A DNA stretch of 64,000 nucleotides from NCBI RefSeq assembly GCF_003626575.1, contig NZ_RBDY01000013.1, forward strand, positions 62,001 through 126,000, given 5' to 3'. The DNA is from Streptomyces radicis. Its GTDB lineage: Bacteria; Actinomycetota; Actinomycetes; Streptomycetales; Streptomycetaceae. Positions 23,835 to 32,996 of the stretch are shown one piece after another (the first letter of the stretch is position 1; the number at the start of each line of letters is the position of its first letter). The translations under genes and the position numbers were made by a program. The notes under the pieces are model-generated. The model did no database searches. It was not told the origin of the DNA and was given only the letters and a program-made list of their open reading frames with translations.

Positions 23835-26069
23835 CTAACTTGCCCCCATGTTCACGTCCTCCCGCCGGTGTTCTCCATGGCTCGGGGCCGCCTCGACCGT
23901 TTCGCCATGGCTGATCCTCGGGAGCCACGAGAGCGCGCGCGGCAGGTACCAGCTGCGCTCGCCGAGCAACGCCATCAGCGCCGGGAGCAGCACCATCCGC
24001 ACCAGGGTGGCGTCGACCAGGACGGCGACCGCGAGGCCGATGCCCATCTGCTGCATGTCCTGCATCCGCAGGAGGGCGAAGACGGAGAAGACCGCGATCA
24101 TGATCGCCGCCGCCCCGATCACGGGCCCGGCCGTGGCGCGTATGCCATCGGTGATGGCGTCGCGGTTGGCGAGCCCGCGGTCGTGGGCCTCGCGGATCCT
24201 GGAGACGACGAAGACGTGGTAGTCCATGGAGAGCCCGAAGAGGATCACCAGGACGAACAGCGGCATCCACGCCTCGATCGAGCCCGCGGGCTCCATGCCG
24301 AGCAGGTCGGCGCCCCAGCCGTGCTGGAAGACCGCGGTCATGGCGCCGAACGCCGCGCCCACCGACAGCAGGTTGAGCACGATCGAGGCCAGGGCGATCG
24401 GGACCGATCGGAAGCTAAGCAGCATCAGTACGAAGGTGATCGCGGCGACATACAGCAGGACCGGGAACAGGTCCTCGCCGAGCTGATCGTTGAAGTCCTC
24501 TGAGCCCGCCAGGTCACCGCCCACATACGCCTCGTCGGCCACCGGCTCCAGGGTCTCGGGAACAACCGTGCCTCGCAGCGTCTCGAGGGCGTCGCGCGAC
24601 GTGTCGTCCGACCCTGACCCGGCCAGCGGGACGGCGATGACGGCGACGTTCTCCTCCTCGTGCAGGGTCACCTCGACGGCCTCGCCGAACTGCCCGGCGT
24701 CGGCGAGCCGTTGCTCGAACGCGACGAGCGCGTCGGCGAACTCGGGCGCGGTGACGTCGTCGGCGCGCACCACGACCTCGGCGGGCGCGGGCCCACCGGG
24801 GAAGCTCTCGCTGATCTCGGAGTACGCCACGCTCAGCTCCGCCTCGGAGCCGAACTGCTTCTCCAGGCCCAGGAGTTCGGTCTTCATGCCCAGCGCGGGC
24901 GCGCACAGCGTGAGCAGCACCACGGCCGAGGCACCGGCCGCGATCACGGGCCGCGCGAGCACCGCCCGGATGAGCGACCCCACGACCCGACCGCCGGGGC
25001 GCCGCCCGCCGTTGCCCTGACGCGCGCGCCGGTTGAGCAGCGGAACGCGCCCGGCCTCGACGCGGTCGCCGAGCCAGGAGAGCGTGGCGGGCAGCACGGT
25101 GACCGAGCCGACCATGGCGAGCAGCACCACCAGGATGGTGGCCACGGCGAAGCCGTGGAAGAGCAGCAGCCCCGAAAGGAACATCCCTGACATCGCCAGC
25201 ATCACGGTGATGCCGGAGATCAGCACGGCGCGGCCGCTGGTGCTCGCCGCGATCCGCAGCGCCGTCTCGGCGTCCCGCCCCGCGGCGCGCTCGTCCCGCT
25301 CCCTGCGCAGGTAGAACAGGCAGTAGTCGACGCCGACCGCGAGGCCGACCAGGAACATCACGGAGTTGGTCGACTCGAAGATCGGCACCTGGTGCGAGGC
25401 GAGCGCCAGCAGCCCGAACGTGCCCGCGCACGCCGTCAGCGCCAGGAACACGGGCAACAGGGCGGCGGCCAGCGCCCCGAAGACCACCAGCAGGATGCCG
25501 AGGGCCAGCGGAACGGCCGTGAACTCCGCCGTCCTCAGGTCCTCCGTCAGCATGTCGGACAGCGCGGCGTCGGCGCTCGCCTTGCCGAACTGGTGGATCT
25601 CCAGGTCGTCATGGGCCTCGGCGACATCCGCGACGACCTCGACCACGGGCTCCACCCGGTCCCCCGCGGTGGCCGGGTCGCCGTCCATCGCGAAGCCGAT
25701 CAGCCCCTCGTGCCCACTCTCGGAGCGCAGCGGCTCCTGAACGCCGAGCACCTCGCCGGTGGCCTCGATCCCCGCGATCAGCTCCTCGGCGGCCACCGTC
25801 CAGCCGTCGGGCTCGGCGCTGCGGAGCAGCACCTGCTCCGCGGCCGGGCTCACCAGGTCCGTGTCCTCGAGGACCTCGTCGGCGCGGCCCGAGTCGCCCG
25901 CGCCGCCCTCGGAGTCCGTCATCTCCCTGGCCCCGGTCGCCCCACCCACCACGGCCGCGACCACGACGAGGAGTAACCACCCCGCGATGGCCGCCCTGCG
26001 GTGCCGTGTGCTCCAGCCACCCAGCCGGGCGGCGATCCCTTTCGGTATGTCCTTCACATCACGTGTCAT
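23835..26069 (-). CDS. MMPL-family (RND) membrane transporter
   Basis: A 744-residue protein. One membrane helix (~26-47) and a large external loop precede five helices (~185-330); a second loop and final five helices (~560-710) follow. The MmpL-type charged motifs are GVDYCLFYLRRERDE and GLSMDYHVFVVSRIREAHDRG. Such proteins export lipids or drugs using the proton gradient. No lipid-synthesis genes are adjacent, so the substrate is open. A 7-bp inverted repeat lies ~95 bases upstream. Confidence 0.9.
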   Translation of the reverse strand: MTRDVKDIPKGIAARLGGWSTRHRRAAIAGWLLLVVVAAVVGGATGAREMTDSEGGAGDSGRADEVLEDTDLVSPAAEQVLLRSAEPDGWTVAAEELIAGIEATGEVLGVQEPLRSESGHEGLIGFAMDGDPATAGDRVEPVVEVVADVAEAHDDLEIHQFGKASADAALSDMLTEDLRTAEFTAVPLALGILLVVFGALAAALLPVFLALTACAGTFGLLALASHQVPIFESTNSVMFLVGLAVGVDYCLFYLRRERDERAAGRDAETALRIAASTSGRAVLISGITVMLAMSGMFLSGLLLFHGFAVATILVVLLAMVGSVTVLPATLSWLGDRVEAGRVPLLNRRARQGNGGRRPGGRVVGSLIRAVLARPVIAAGASAVVLLTLCAPALGMKTELLGLEKQFGSEAELSVAYSEISESFPGGPAPAEVVVRADDVTAPEFADALVAFEQRLADAGQFGEAVEVTLHEEENVAVIAVPLAGSGSDDTSRDALETLRGTVVPETLEPVADEAYVGGDLAGSEDFNDQLGEDLFPVLLYVAAITFVLMLLSFRSVPIALASIVLNLLSVGAAFGAMTAVFQHGWGADLLGMEPAGSIEAWMPLFVLVILFGLSMDYHVFVVSRIREAHDRGLANRDAITDGIRATAGPVIGAAAIMIAVFSVFALLRMQDMQQMGIGLAVAVLVDATLVRMVLLPALMALLGERSWYLPRALSWLPRISHGETVEAAPSHGEHRREDVNMGAS

Positions 26070-26161
26070 GCACTCGACGTTAGAAAGGCGAAGGGCCGCG
26101 TCCCAGCCGTTGGGCCCCCCACACGAAGAGTGTCAACAGGTCTACCCCGGACGGGCGTTGG

Positions 26162-26181
26162 GACACCCACATCGGGGTGTC
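26162..26181. repeat. Inverted repeat upstream of the MMPL gene
   Basis: GACACCC (26162-26168) and GGGTGTC (26175-26181) around 6 bases. It could be an operator for the MMPL gene or a weak terminator for the oxidoreductase gene that ends 80 bases away on the same strand. Confidence 0.4.
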
Positions 26182-26260
26182 AGCACCCTTGACAGAATCT
26201 GTACCAGGCGGCAGGACCCGCGCCGTCGGCGGCCGTCCCCCGTCGGACGCGCCGTCCGAC

Positions 26261-26914
26261 TCAGTATCCGACGGTGAAGCGCCGCCCGGTGTGGCGGCCC
26301 TCCTCGATCTCGTCCACGACCGCCACCGCGAAGTCCTCCGTGGAGATGCGGCTGACCCCCGCGTCGTCGGCGACCAGCTCGTCATAGGCAGTGCGGTACT
26401 CCCCGGTCCGCTCCCCCGGCGCGAGCTCGGCCGCGGGCGAGACGGAGGTCCACCGCAACTCCCCCGCCACGGTCCGCAGATAGGCCAGCGCGTCGCCGTG
26501 CGCGCGCATGACCCGCCGCGCCTCGTCCGGGACGTCGGGCGCGTCCCACAGCGGGCGCCCTTCCCTGGTGCGCAACGAGCCCGCGCCGCCCACCATGATC
26601 AGCCGCGGCGCCTCGGGGCCCAGCGCGTGCAGCCCGGCCACCAGCGCCTGGGCCGCGGGCCGCAGCACCGCCTGCGCCCCCGCGCCGTCCCGCCCGCCCA
26701 CCGCGCTCACCACCACGTCCCGCCCCTCGGCCACCGCGCTCACACAGGCCGGGTCGAGCACGTCGCCGCGCGTGACGGTCAGCCGCTCGTGCTCGTCGGG
26801 GACGGTCGCGGGGTCGCGCACCACCGCGGTGACCCGGTGACCGCGGTCGAGCGCCTCGGCGACCAGCCTGTGGCCGATGGCGCCGTTCGCCCCGAAGATC
26901 GCGATGGTGGCCAT
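26261..26914 (-). CDS. NAD(P)-binding epimerase-like oxidoreductase
   Basis: A 217-residue atypical short-chain reductase. The nucleotide-binding motif GANGAIGHRL is at residues 8-17. The SDR Tyr-x-x-x-Lys catalytic pair is not evident, so it belongs to the NmrA/'NAD(P)H-binding' group whose members are often sensors or flavin/quinone reductases. The C-terminal RISTEDFAVAVVDEIEEGRHTGRRFTVGY is typical of that family. Substrate unknown. Confidence 0.75.
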   Translation of the reverse strand: MATIAIFGANGAIGHRLVAEALDRGHRVTAVVRDPATVPDEHERLTVTRGDVLDPACVSAVAEGRDVVVSAVGGRDGAGAQAVLRPAAQALVAGLHALGPEAPRLIMVGGAGSLRTREGRPLWDAPDVPDEARRVMRAHGDALAYLRTVAGELRWTSVSPAAELAPGERTGEYRTAYDELVADDAGVSRISTEDFAVAVVDEIEEGRHTGRRFTVGY

Positions 26915-27014
26915 GGCCGCCTCCCTGGGCTCGCCGCGCTTTCCCCCAACAGCCTGCCACCGGCCCCTCCCCCGCGCACGGCGAGGCGGGCACGCGGGTC
27001 AACGCCCCCCGCGC

Positions 27015-27046
27015 AACGCGCCCGGACAGCAACGCGCCCGGACAGC
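27015..27046. repeat. Two tandem copies of a 16-bp sequence
   Basis: AACGCGCCCGGACAGC at 27015-27030 is repeated exactly at 27031-27046, immediately beside the terminator stem at 27053. Probably a small replication-slippage duplication. Confidence 0.7.
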
Positions 27047-27052
27047 AAGGAG

Positions 27053-27088
27053 CCCGGGGCCCTGAGAGGGGAAGCTCAGGGCCCCGGG
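27053..27088 (-). terminator. Terminator of the ActP-like operon
   Basis: A perfect 14-bp stem (27053-27066 with 27075-27088) and 8-base loop, about 40 bases after the symporter stop at 27130. It is symmetrical and could also act on the other strand. Confidence 0.8.
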
Positions 27089-27129
27089 CGGGGAGCCGGG
27101 CGGGGATTCCCGGCGGCGTGGCAGTCGGC

Positions 27130-28833
27130 TCAGTGCGTGGTCGCCCGCTCGGCGCCCGCGCCGGTCAGCGCCCTGACCTGGAGCTTGGCGAAGCGCTGCG
27201 GGTCGCTCTCGTTCGACGACAGGGTCCCGATGATCGCGAAGAGCAGGCCGACGGGGATGGAGACAAGGCCCGGGTTCTCCAGCGGGAACCAGGAGAAGTC
27301 CACGTTCTCGGGGAAGAGCGACAGGTTGTTCCCGGCCGCGTCCACGCCCTTGCCCGACACGACGGGCGAGAAGAACACCAGGCCGACCGAGCTGATCAGG
27401 CCCGCGTAGATGCCCCACACCGCGCCCCTGGTGTTGAACCGCTTCCAGAAGAGGCTCAGCAGGATCGTCGGCAGGTTGGCCGACGCGGCGATCGCGAACG
27501 CCAGCGCCACCAGGAACGCCACGTTGAGGTTCTGCGCGAAGACCGCGAGCACGATGGAGATCGCGCCCACGCCGATCGCCGCGAACCGCGCGACCCGCAC
27601 CTCCTCCTGCTCGCTCGCCTGCCCCTTGCGGAGCACGCTGTTGTAGAAGTCGTGCGCCAGCGAGGACGACGACGCGATGGTGAGGCCCGCGACCGTCGAC
27701 AGGATCGTCGCGAACGCCACCGCCGCGATGAACGCCAGCATCACCGCGCCCCAGAAGTCACCGCCGAAGTGGTCGCCGACCGCCTGCGCGAGCTGTGGCG
27801 CCGCGGTGTTGCCCGCGGTGTTCTGCTCCGTGATCGCCTCATGGCCGACCACCGCCGCCGCGCCGAAGCCCAGGATCAGGGTCAGCAGGTAGAAGGTGCC
27901 GATGATGCCGATGGCCCAGTTGACCGACTTCCGCGCGGTCTTGGAGTCGGGGACCGTGTAGAAGCGGATCAGGATGTGCGGCAGGCCCGCGGTGCCGAGC
28001 ACCAGCGCGAGGCCGAGGCTGATGAGGTCGAGCTTGTTGACCATCGTCTGCCACGCGTCGCCCGCGACTTCGACGCCGTAGCGTTGCCCCGGTTCGAGGA
28101 ACGCGTCACCCGCGGCGCTCGATGCCGCCGCGTCGTTCATGAGCGAGCCGAAGTTGAAGTCGTACATCGACAGGACGAGCAGGCTGACCAGCAGCGCGCC
28201 GCCCATCAGCATCACGGCCTTGATGATCTGCACCCACGTCGTGCCGGTCATGCCGCCGAACGACACATAGGTGACCATCAGGATGCCGACGACCACGATG
28301 CCGACGATCTTGGCGACATCCGCGCTCATCCCGAGGTAGGTCTCGCCCTCCTCGATGCCCAGCAGCAGCGCCACGAGCGCGCCCGCGCCCACCATCTGGG
28401 CCAGCAGGTAGAAGATCGACACCGTCAGCGTGGAGACCGAGGCGGCGGTGCGCACCGGGCGTTGCCTCATCCGGTACGAGACGACGTCCGCCATGGTGAA
28501 ACGGCCGGAGTTCCGCAGGAGTTCGGCGACCAGCAGCAGGGCCACGAGCCACGCGACCAGGAAGCCGATCGAGTACAGGAAGCCGTCGTAGCCGAACAGC
28601 GCGATCGTTCCCGCGATGCCGAGGAACGACGCGGCCGACATGTAGTCGCCGCCGATCGCGAAGCCGTTCTGGATGCCGGTGAAGCCGCGGCCTCCGGAGT
28701 GGAAGTCGGTGGCCGACTTGGTCTGCCTGCTGGCCCAGACGGTCACCCCGAGGGTGACGGCGATGAGGACCGCGAACAGGATGACCGTGATCAGCCGCTC
28801 CTGGTTCGTGGTGTCCTGAGCGATGACGTTCAC
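27130..28833 (-). CDS. Cation/acetate symporter (ActP-like)
   Basis: A 567-residue SSS-family transporter with about 13 membrane helices. SSS motifs include DFHSGGRGFTGIQNGFAIGGDYMSAASFLGIAG and LGTAGLPHILIRFYTVPDSKTARKSVNW. These match ActP-type Na+/acetate (or pyruvate) symporters. The start is GTG at 28833, overlapping the DUF485 gene stop (GTGA), with GGGGGAGGA upstream. A strong terminator follows. Substrate inferred from family and DUF485 pairing. Confidence 0.88.
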   Translation of the reverse strand: MNVIAQDTTNQERLITVILFAVLIAVTLGVTVWASRQTKSATDFHSGGRGFTGIQNGFAIGGDYMSAASFLGIAGTIALFGYDGFLYSIGFLVAWLVALLLVAELLRNSGRFTMADVVSYRMRQRPVRTAASVSTLTVSIFYLLAQMVGAGALVALLLGIEEGETYLGMSADVAKIVGIVVVGILMVTYVSFGGMTGTTWVQIIKAVMLMGGALLVSLLVLSMYDFNFGSLMNDAAASSAAGDAFLEPGQRYGVEVAGDAWQTMVNKLDLISLGLALVLGTAGLPHILIRFYTVPDSKTARKSVNWAIGIIGTFYLLTLILGFGAAAVVGHEAITEQNTAGNTAAPQLAQAVGDHFGGDFWGAVMLAFIAAVAFATILSTVAGLTIASSSSLAHDFYNSVLRKGQASEQEEVRVARFAAIGVGAISIVLAVFAQNLNVAFLVALAFAIAASANLPTILLSLFWKRFNTRGAVWGIYAGLISSVGLVFFSPVVSGKGVDAAGNNLSLFPENVDFSWFPLENPGLVSIPVGLLFAIIGTLSSNESDPQRFAKLQVRALTGAGAERATTH

Positions 28834-29252
28834 GCGTCCTCCCCCTTACGGGCGCCGGGGACGGCGGCCGCGCCCTCGAGTTCCTCGCGCAGCTCGTCGG
28901 CCAGCGGGTCGAAACGGCGGTTGGTGTAGCGGGAGTAGAGGACCGCGATGCCGAACGTCGTCACGAACTGCGCCAGGCCGAAGAAGAGGGCGACGTTGGC
29001 GCTGCCCACGACCTCCGTGGACATCACGCCGCCCGCGTAGGCGGACATCAGCACATACAGCAGGTACCAGGCGAGGAACGCGACGCTCGCCGGTACCACG
29101 AACCGCAGCAGGCGCGAACGCAGCTCCTTGAAGCGCGGATCGTCGTGCAGCGCGGCCGAGCGGGCCTCCAGCTCGCTCTCGGAGGGTGGATTCCCTCCTC
29201 CGCCCTGCGGCGGGGGATCGCTGCCTTCCGGCACGGAGTGCGTCGTCGTCAT
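28830..29252 (-). CDS. DUF485 membrane protein, symporter partner
   Basis: A 140-residue protein with a Pro/Gly-rich cytosolic N-terminus. The DUF485 core is DDPRFKELRSRLLRFVVPASVAFLAWYLLYVLMSAYA, then NVALFFGLAQFVTTFGIAVLYSRYTNRRFDPLADELREELE, giving two helices. DUF485 genes are routinely paired with actP (yjcH-actP in E. coli). The ATG at 29252 has AGGAG upstream. The encoded stop overlaps the symporter start. Confidence 0.9.
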   Translation of the reverse strand: MTTTHSVPEGSDPPPQGGGGNPPSESELEARSAALHDDPRFKELRSRLLRFVVPASVAFLAWYLLYVLMSAYAGGVMSTEVVGSANVALFFGLAQFVTTFGIAVLYSRYTNRRFDPLADELREELEGAAAVPGARKGEDA

Positions 29253-29389
29253 CACCGGCTCCTGGTCGAGGGGAGTGCTCCGGGAAATGTAAGGAGCGTC
29301 ACACCGGAAGGACACCGCGCGCCCGGCACCGCGCGCCGAGCGGTCGTAATCAGCGCCGAGCGGACGACAAGGGGGCCCCTCGATCGACG

Positions 29390-29420
29390 GGGCCGACACG
29401 CGACAGGGCCGACACGCGAC
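29390..29420. repeat. 15-bp direct repeat beside the tuf terminator
   Basis: GGGCCGACACGCGAC at 29390-29404 and again at 29406-29420, directly before the tuf terminator hairpin. No function inferred. Confidence 0.65.
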
Positions 29421-29452
29421 GAGGCCCCGTTCCCCGACGGGAACGGGGCCTC
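29421..29452 (-). terminator. Terminator of tuf / str operon
   Basis: A perfect 14-bp stem (29421-29434 with 29439-29452) closed by a 4-base CGAC loop, 20 bases after the tuf stop. One of the strongest hairpins in the window. Confidence 0.85.
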
Positions 29453-29472
29453 GTACGGCCCTGAGGGTCAGC

Positions 29473-30666
29473 TCACTTGACGATCTTGGTGACCTGACCG
29501 GCGCCCACGGTGCGGCCACCCTCGCGGATGGCGAACTTCAGGCCCTCCTCCATGGCGACGGGCTGGATCAGCTCGACGCGCATGTCGGTGTTGTCGCCGG
29601 GCATGACCATCTCGGTGCCGTCGGGCAGGTGCACGACACCGGTCACGTCCGTCGTCCTGAAGTAGAACTGCGGGCGGTAGTTGTTGAAGAACGGGGTGTG
29701 ACGACCACCCTCGTCCTTCGACAGGATGTACGCGGTCGCCTCGAACTCCGTGTGCGGCGTGACCGAACCCGGCTTGATGACGACCTGGCCGCGCTCGACG
29801 TCCTCGCGCTTGATGCCGCGGAGCAGCAGACCGACGTTCTCACCGGCGCGACCCTCGTCGAGCAGCTTCCGGAACATCTCGATGCCGGTCACCGTGGTGG
29901 TGGCCTTCTGCTCCTTGATGCCGATGATGTCGACGGTCTCGTTGACCTTGAGGATGCCGCGCTCGATACGGCCGGTCACGACGGTGCCACGACCGGTGAT
30001 CGTGAAGACGTCCTCGATCGGCATCAGGAACGGCTTGTCGACGTCGCGCTCCGGCTGCGGGATGGACTCGTCCACCGCCGCCATCAGCTCGAGAACGGTC
30101 TTGGCCCACTCCGGGTCGCCCTCGAGCGCCTTGAGCGCCGAGACCTTGACGACGGGCACGTCGTCGCCCGGGAACTCGTACTCCGTGAGCAGCTCACGGA
30201 CCTCGAGCTCGACGAGCTCCATGATCTCCTCGTCGTCCACCATGTCGGCCTTGTTCAGGGCGACGACGATGTACGGGACGCCGACCTGGCGGGCCAGGAG
30301 CACGTGCTCCTTGGTCTGCGGCATCGGGCCGTCGGTGGCGGCGACCACGAGGATGGCGCCGTCCATCTGGGCGGCACCGGTGATCATGTTCTTGATGTAG
30401 TCCGCGTGGCCCGGGCAGTCGACGTGGGCGTAGTGACGGCTCTCCGTCTGGTACTCGACGTGCGCGATGGAGATGGTGATACCGCGCTGGCGCTCCTCGG
30501 GCGCCTTGTCGATGTTCTCGAACGCGAACGTCTCATTCAGGTCCGGGTATGCGTCGTGCAGCACCTTGGTGATCGCCGCGGTGAGCGTCGTCTTGCCGTG
30601 GTCGATGTGACCGATGGTGCCGATGTTGACGTGCGGCTTAGTCCGCTCGAACTTCGCCTTCGCCAC
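29473..30666 (-). CDS. tuf: Elongation factor Tu
   Basis: A 397-residue EF-Tu that delivers aminoacyl-tRNA to the A site. G-motifs: GHIDHGKT (19-26), DCPGH, NKAD and SAL; switch I and domains 2-3 are complete. The start is GTG at 30666 with AGGAGG six bases upstream. It follows fusA after 168 bases that contain a stable hairpin, so tuf may be partly uncoupled from the str operon, as described for Streptomyces tuf1. Confidence 0.97.
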   Translation of the reverse strand: MAKAKFERTKPHVNIGTIGHIDHGKTTLTAAITKVLHDAYPDLNETFAFENIDKAPEERQRGITISIAHVEYQTESRHYAHVDCPGHADYIKNMITGAAQMDGAILVVAATDGPMPQTKEHVLLARQVGVPYIVVALNKADMVDDEEIMELVELEVRELLTEYEFPGDDVPVVKVSALKALEGDPEWAKTVLELMAAVDESIPQPERDVDKPFLMPIEDVFTITGRGTVVTGRIERGILKVNETVDIIGIKEQKATTTVTGIEMFRKLLDEGRAGENVGLLLRGIKREDVERGQVVIKPGSVTPHTEFEATAYILSKDEGGRHTPFFNNYRPQFYFRTTDVTGVVHLPDGTEMVMPGDNTDMRVELIQPVAMEEGLKFAIREGGRTVGAGQVTKIVK

Positions 30667-30789
30667 TGGGGTCCTCCTGTGGACTGGTGCTGTACGCCCC
30701 CCGCACCTTGCGGAAGGTTTCAGATGGTCGACCGAACCGGTCAGGACCCCGAGGGGATGCCCTTGACCGCTTCGCTGAAGGGCCGGACA

Positions 30790-30810
30790 CCGGGGGCGAA
30801 ATGCCCCCGG
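30790..30810 (-). terminator. Hairpin between fusA and tuf
   Basis: CCGGGGGC (30790-30797) pairs with GCCCCCGG (30803-30810), loop of 5, about 25 bases after the fusA stop. Possible partial terminator or processing signal that sets the fusA:tuf ratio. Confidence 0.5.
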
Positions 30811-30834
30811 ATGCCCGTTGCTCAAGCTTAGGGG

Positions 30835-32958
30835 TTACTCGCCCTTGGCCTTCGCGATGATCTCCTCGGCGACATTCTTGGGAACCTCGCCATAGGAATC
30901 GAACTGCATGCTGTAGCTCGCCCGACCCGAGGTCTTGCTGCGCAGGTCACCGACGTAACCAAACATCTCGGACAGCGGCACGAGCGCCTTGACGATCTTG
31001 GCGCCGCTGCGGTCCTCCATGGCCTGGATCTGGCCACGGCGGGAGTTGATGTCACCGATCACATCGCCCATGTAGTCCTCGGGCGTGGTGACCTCGACGG
31101 CCATCAGCGGCTCGAGAAGCGCCGGGCTGGCCCGCCGCGCGGCCTCCTTGAACGCCATGGAACCGGCGATCTTGAAGGCCATCTCGGAGGAGTCGACGTC
31201 GTGGAACGCGCCGTCGAGCAGGGTCACCTTGACGCCGGTGAGCGGGTAGCCGGCGAGCACGCCGAACTCCATCGCCTCCTGGCATCCCGCGTCCACCGAG
31301 GGGATGTACTCCTTGGGGATGCGGCCACCGGTGACCTTGTTCTCGAACTCGTACCCGTCGCCCTCGAGCGGCTCCAGGCGGATCTGCACCTTCGCGAACT
31401 GACCGGAGCCACCGGTCTGCTTCTTGTGCGTGTAGTCGACCTTGTCGACGGCGCGGCGCAGGGTCTCCCGGTAGGCGACCTGCGGCTTGCCGACGTTGGC
31501 CTCGACGCGGAACTCGCGCCGCATGCGGTCGACCAGCACATCGAGGTGCAGCTCGCCCATGCCCGAGATGATCGTCTGACCGGTCTCCTGGTCGGACTTG
31601 ACCTGGAAGGACGGGTCCTCCTCGGCCAGGCGCTGGATCGCGATGCCCAGCTTCTCCTGGTCGCTCTTGGACTTGGGCTCGATGGCGACCTCGATGACCG
31701 GGGCCGGGAAGTCCATCGACTCCAGGATCACCGGGTTGCCGGGGTCGCACAGGGTCTCGCCCGTGGTCGTCTGCTTCAGGCCCATGACGGCCACGATGTC
31801 GCCGGCGCCGACGCGGTCGATCTCCTCACGCTTGTTGGCGTGCATGCGGTAGATCTTGCCGATGCGCTCCTTCTTCTCCTTCACGGAGTTCTGCACCTGC
31901 GCGCCCGCGGTGAGCACGCCGGAGTAGATCCGGATGAAGGTGAGCTTCCCGAGGTGCGGGTCGCTCGCGATCTTGAAGGCGAGCGCGGCCAGCGGCTCCT
32001 CCTCGGACGGCTTGCGGAGGATGACCTGCTCCGCGTCGCGCGGCGAGTGCCCCTCGACGGCCTCGACGTCGAGCGGCGACGGCAGGTACCGCACGACCGC
32101 GTCGAGCAGGGGCTGAACGCCCTTGTTCTTGAACGCGGTGCCGCAGAACACCGGGGTGACCGTGATGGAGCCCTCGGCGCCCGTGGAGGCGAGGGTGACC
32201 CGGCGGATGGCCGCCGTGAGCTGCTCCGGGGAGGGCTCCTCGCCCTCCAGGTACAGCTCCATGATCTCCTCGTCGTTCTCCGCGACGCCCTCGACCAGCT
32301 TGCCGTGCCACTCCTCGGCCTGGTCCTGGAGGTCCGCGGGGATGTCGACGACGTCGTACATCTCGCCGAGCTTGGTCTCCTCGGACCACACCAGGGCCTT
32401 CATGCGGACCAGGTCCACCACGCCCTTGAATCCGGCCTCGGCGCCGATCGGCAGCTGCATGACCAGCGGGGTCGCGCCCAGCCGGTCGACGATCATGTCG
32501 ACACAGCGGAAGAAGTCGGCCCCGGTGCGGTCCAGCTTGTTCACGAAGCAGATGCGCGGCACACCGTAACGGTCCGCCTGGCGCCAGACGGTCTCCGACT
32601 GCGGCTCGACACCGGCCACACCGTCGAACACCGTGACGGCCCCGTCCAGGACGCGCAGCGAACGCTCCACCTCGACCGTGAAGTCGACGTGCCCGGGGGT
32701 GTCGATGATGTTGATGGTGTTGTCGACGTCGTCGAGGGACCAGTGACAGGTGACCGCGGCGGACGTGATCGTGATGCCGCGCTCCTGCTCCTGCTCCATC
32801 CAGTCGGTGGTCGCCGCACCGTCGTGAACTTCACCGATCTTGTAGCTCATGCCGGTGTAGTACAGGATCCGCTCGGTGGTCGTCGTCTTGCCCGCGTCGA
32901 TGTGGGCCATGATCCCGATGTTGCGGACCCTGGCCAGGTCAAGTGAAGTGGTAGCCAT
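30835..32958 (-). CDS. fusA: Elongation factor G
   Basis: A 707-residue translocase. P-loop AHIDAGKT (18-25), DTPGHVDF, NKLDR and the ordered domains II-V including the domain IV tip (TGGSGQFAKVQIRLEP) are present. Third gene of the str operon, 38 bases after rpsG. The C-terminus ends VAEEIIAKAKGE as in other actinomycete EF-G proteins. Confidence 0.98.
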   Translation of the reverse strand: MATTSLDLARVRNIGIMAHIDAGKTTTTERILYYTGMSYKIGEVHDGAATTDWMEQEQERGITITSAAVTCHWSLDDVDNTINIIDTPGHVDFTVEVERSLRVLDGAVTVFDGVAGVEPQSETVWRQADRYGVPRICFVNKLDRTGADFFRCVDMIVDRLGATPLVMQLPIGAEAGFKGVVDLVRMKALVWSEETKLGEMYDVVDIPADLQDQAEEWHGKLVEGVAENDEEIMELYLEGEEPSPEQLTAAIRRVTLASTGAEGSITVTPVFCGTAFKNKGVQPLLDAVVRYLPSPLDVEAVEGHSPRDAEQVILRKPSEEEPLAALAFKIASDPHLGKLTFIRIYSGVLTAGAQVQNSVKEKKERIGKIYRMHANKREEIDRVGAGDIVAVMGLKQTTTGETLCDPGNPVILESMDFPAPVIEVAIEPKSKSDQEKLGIAIQRLAEEDPSFQVKSDQETGQTIISGMGELHLDVLVDRMRREFRVEANVGKPQVAYRETLRRAVDKVDYTHKKQTGGSGQFAKVQIRLEPLEGDGYEFENKVTGGRIPKEYIPSVDAGCQEAMEFGVLAGYPLTGVKVTLLDGAFHDVDSSEMAFKIAGSMAFKEAARRASPALLEPLMAVEVTTPEDYMGDVIGDINSRRGQIQAMEDRSGAKIVKALVPLSEMFGYVGDLRSKTSGRASYSMQFDSYGEVPKNVAEEIIAKAKGE

Positions 32959-32996
32959 CTGGCTTCAGTCTTCTCTCGGTCTCGATGGGGTTGCGA

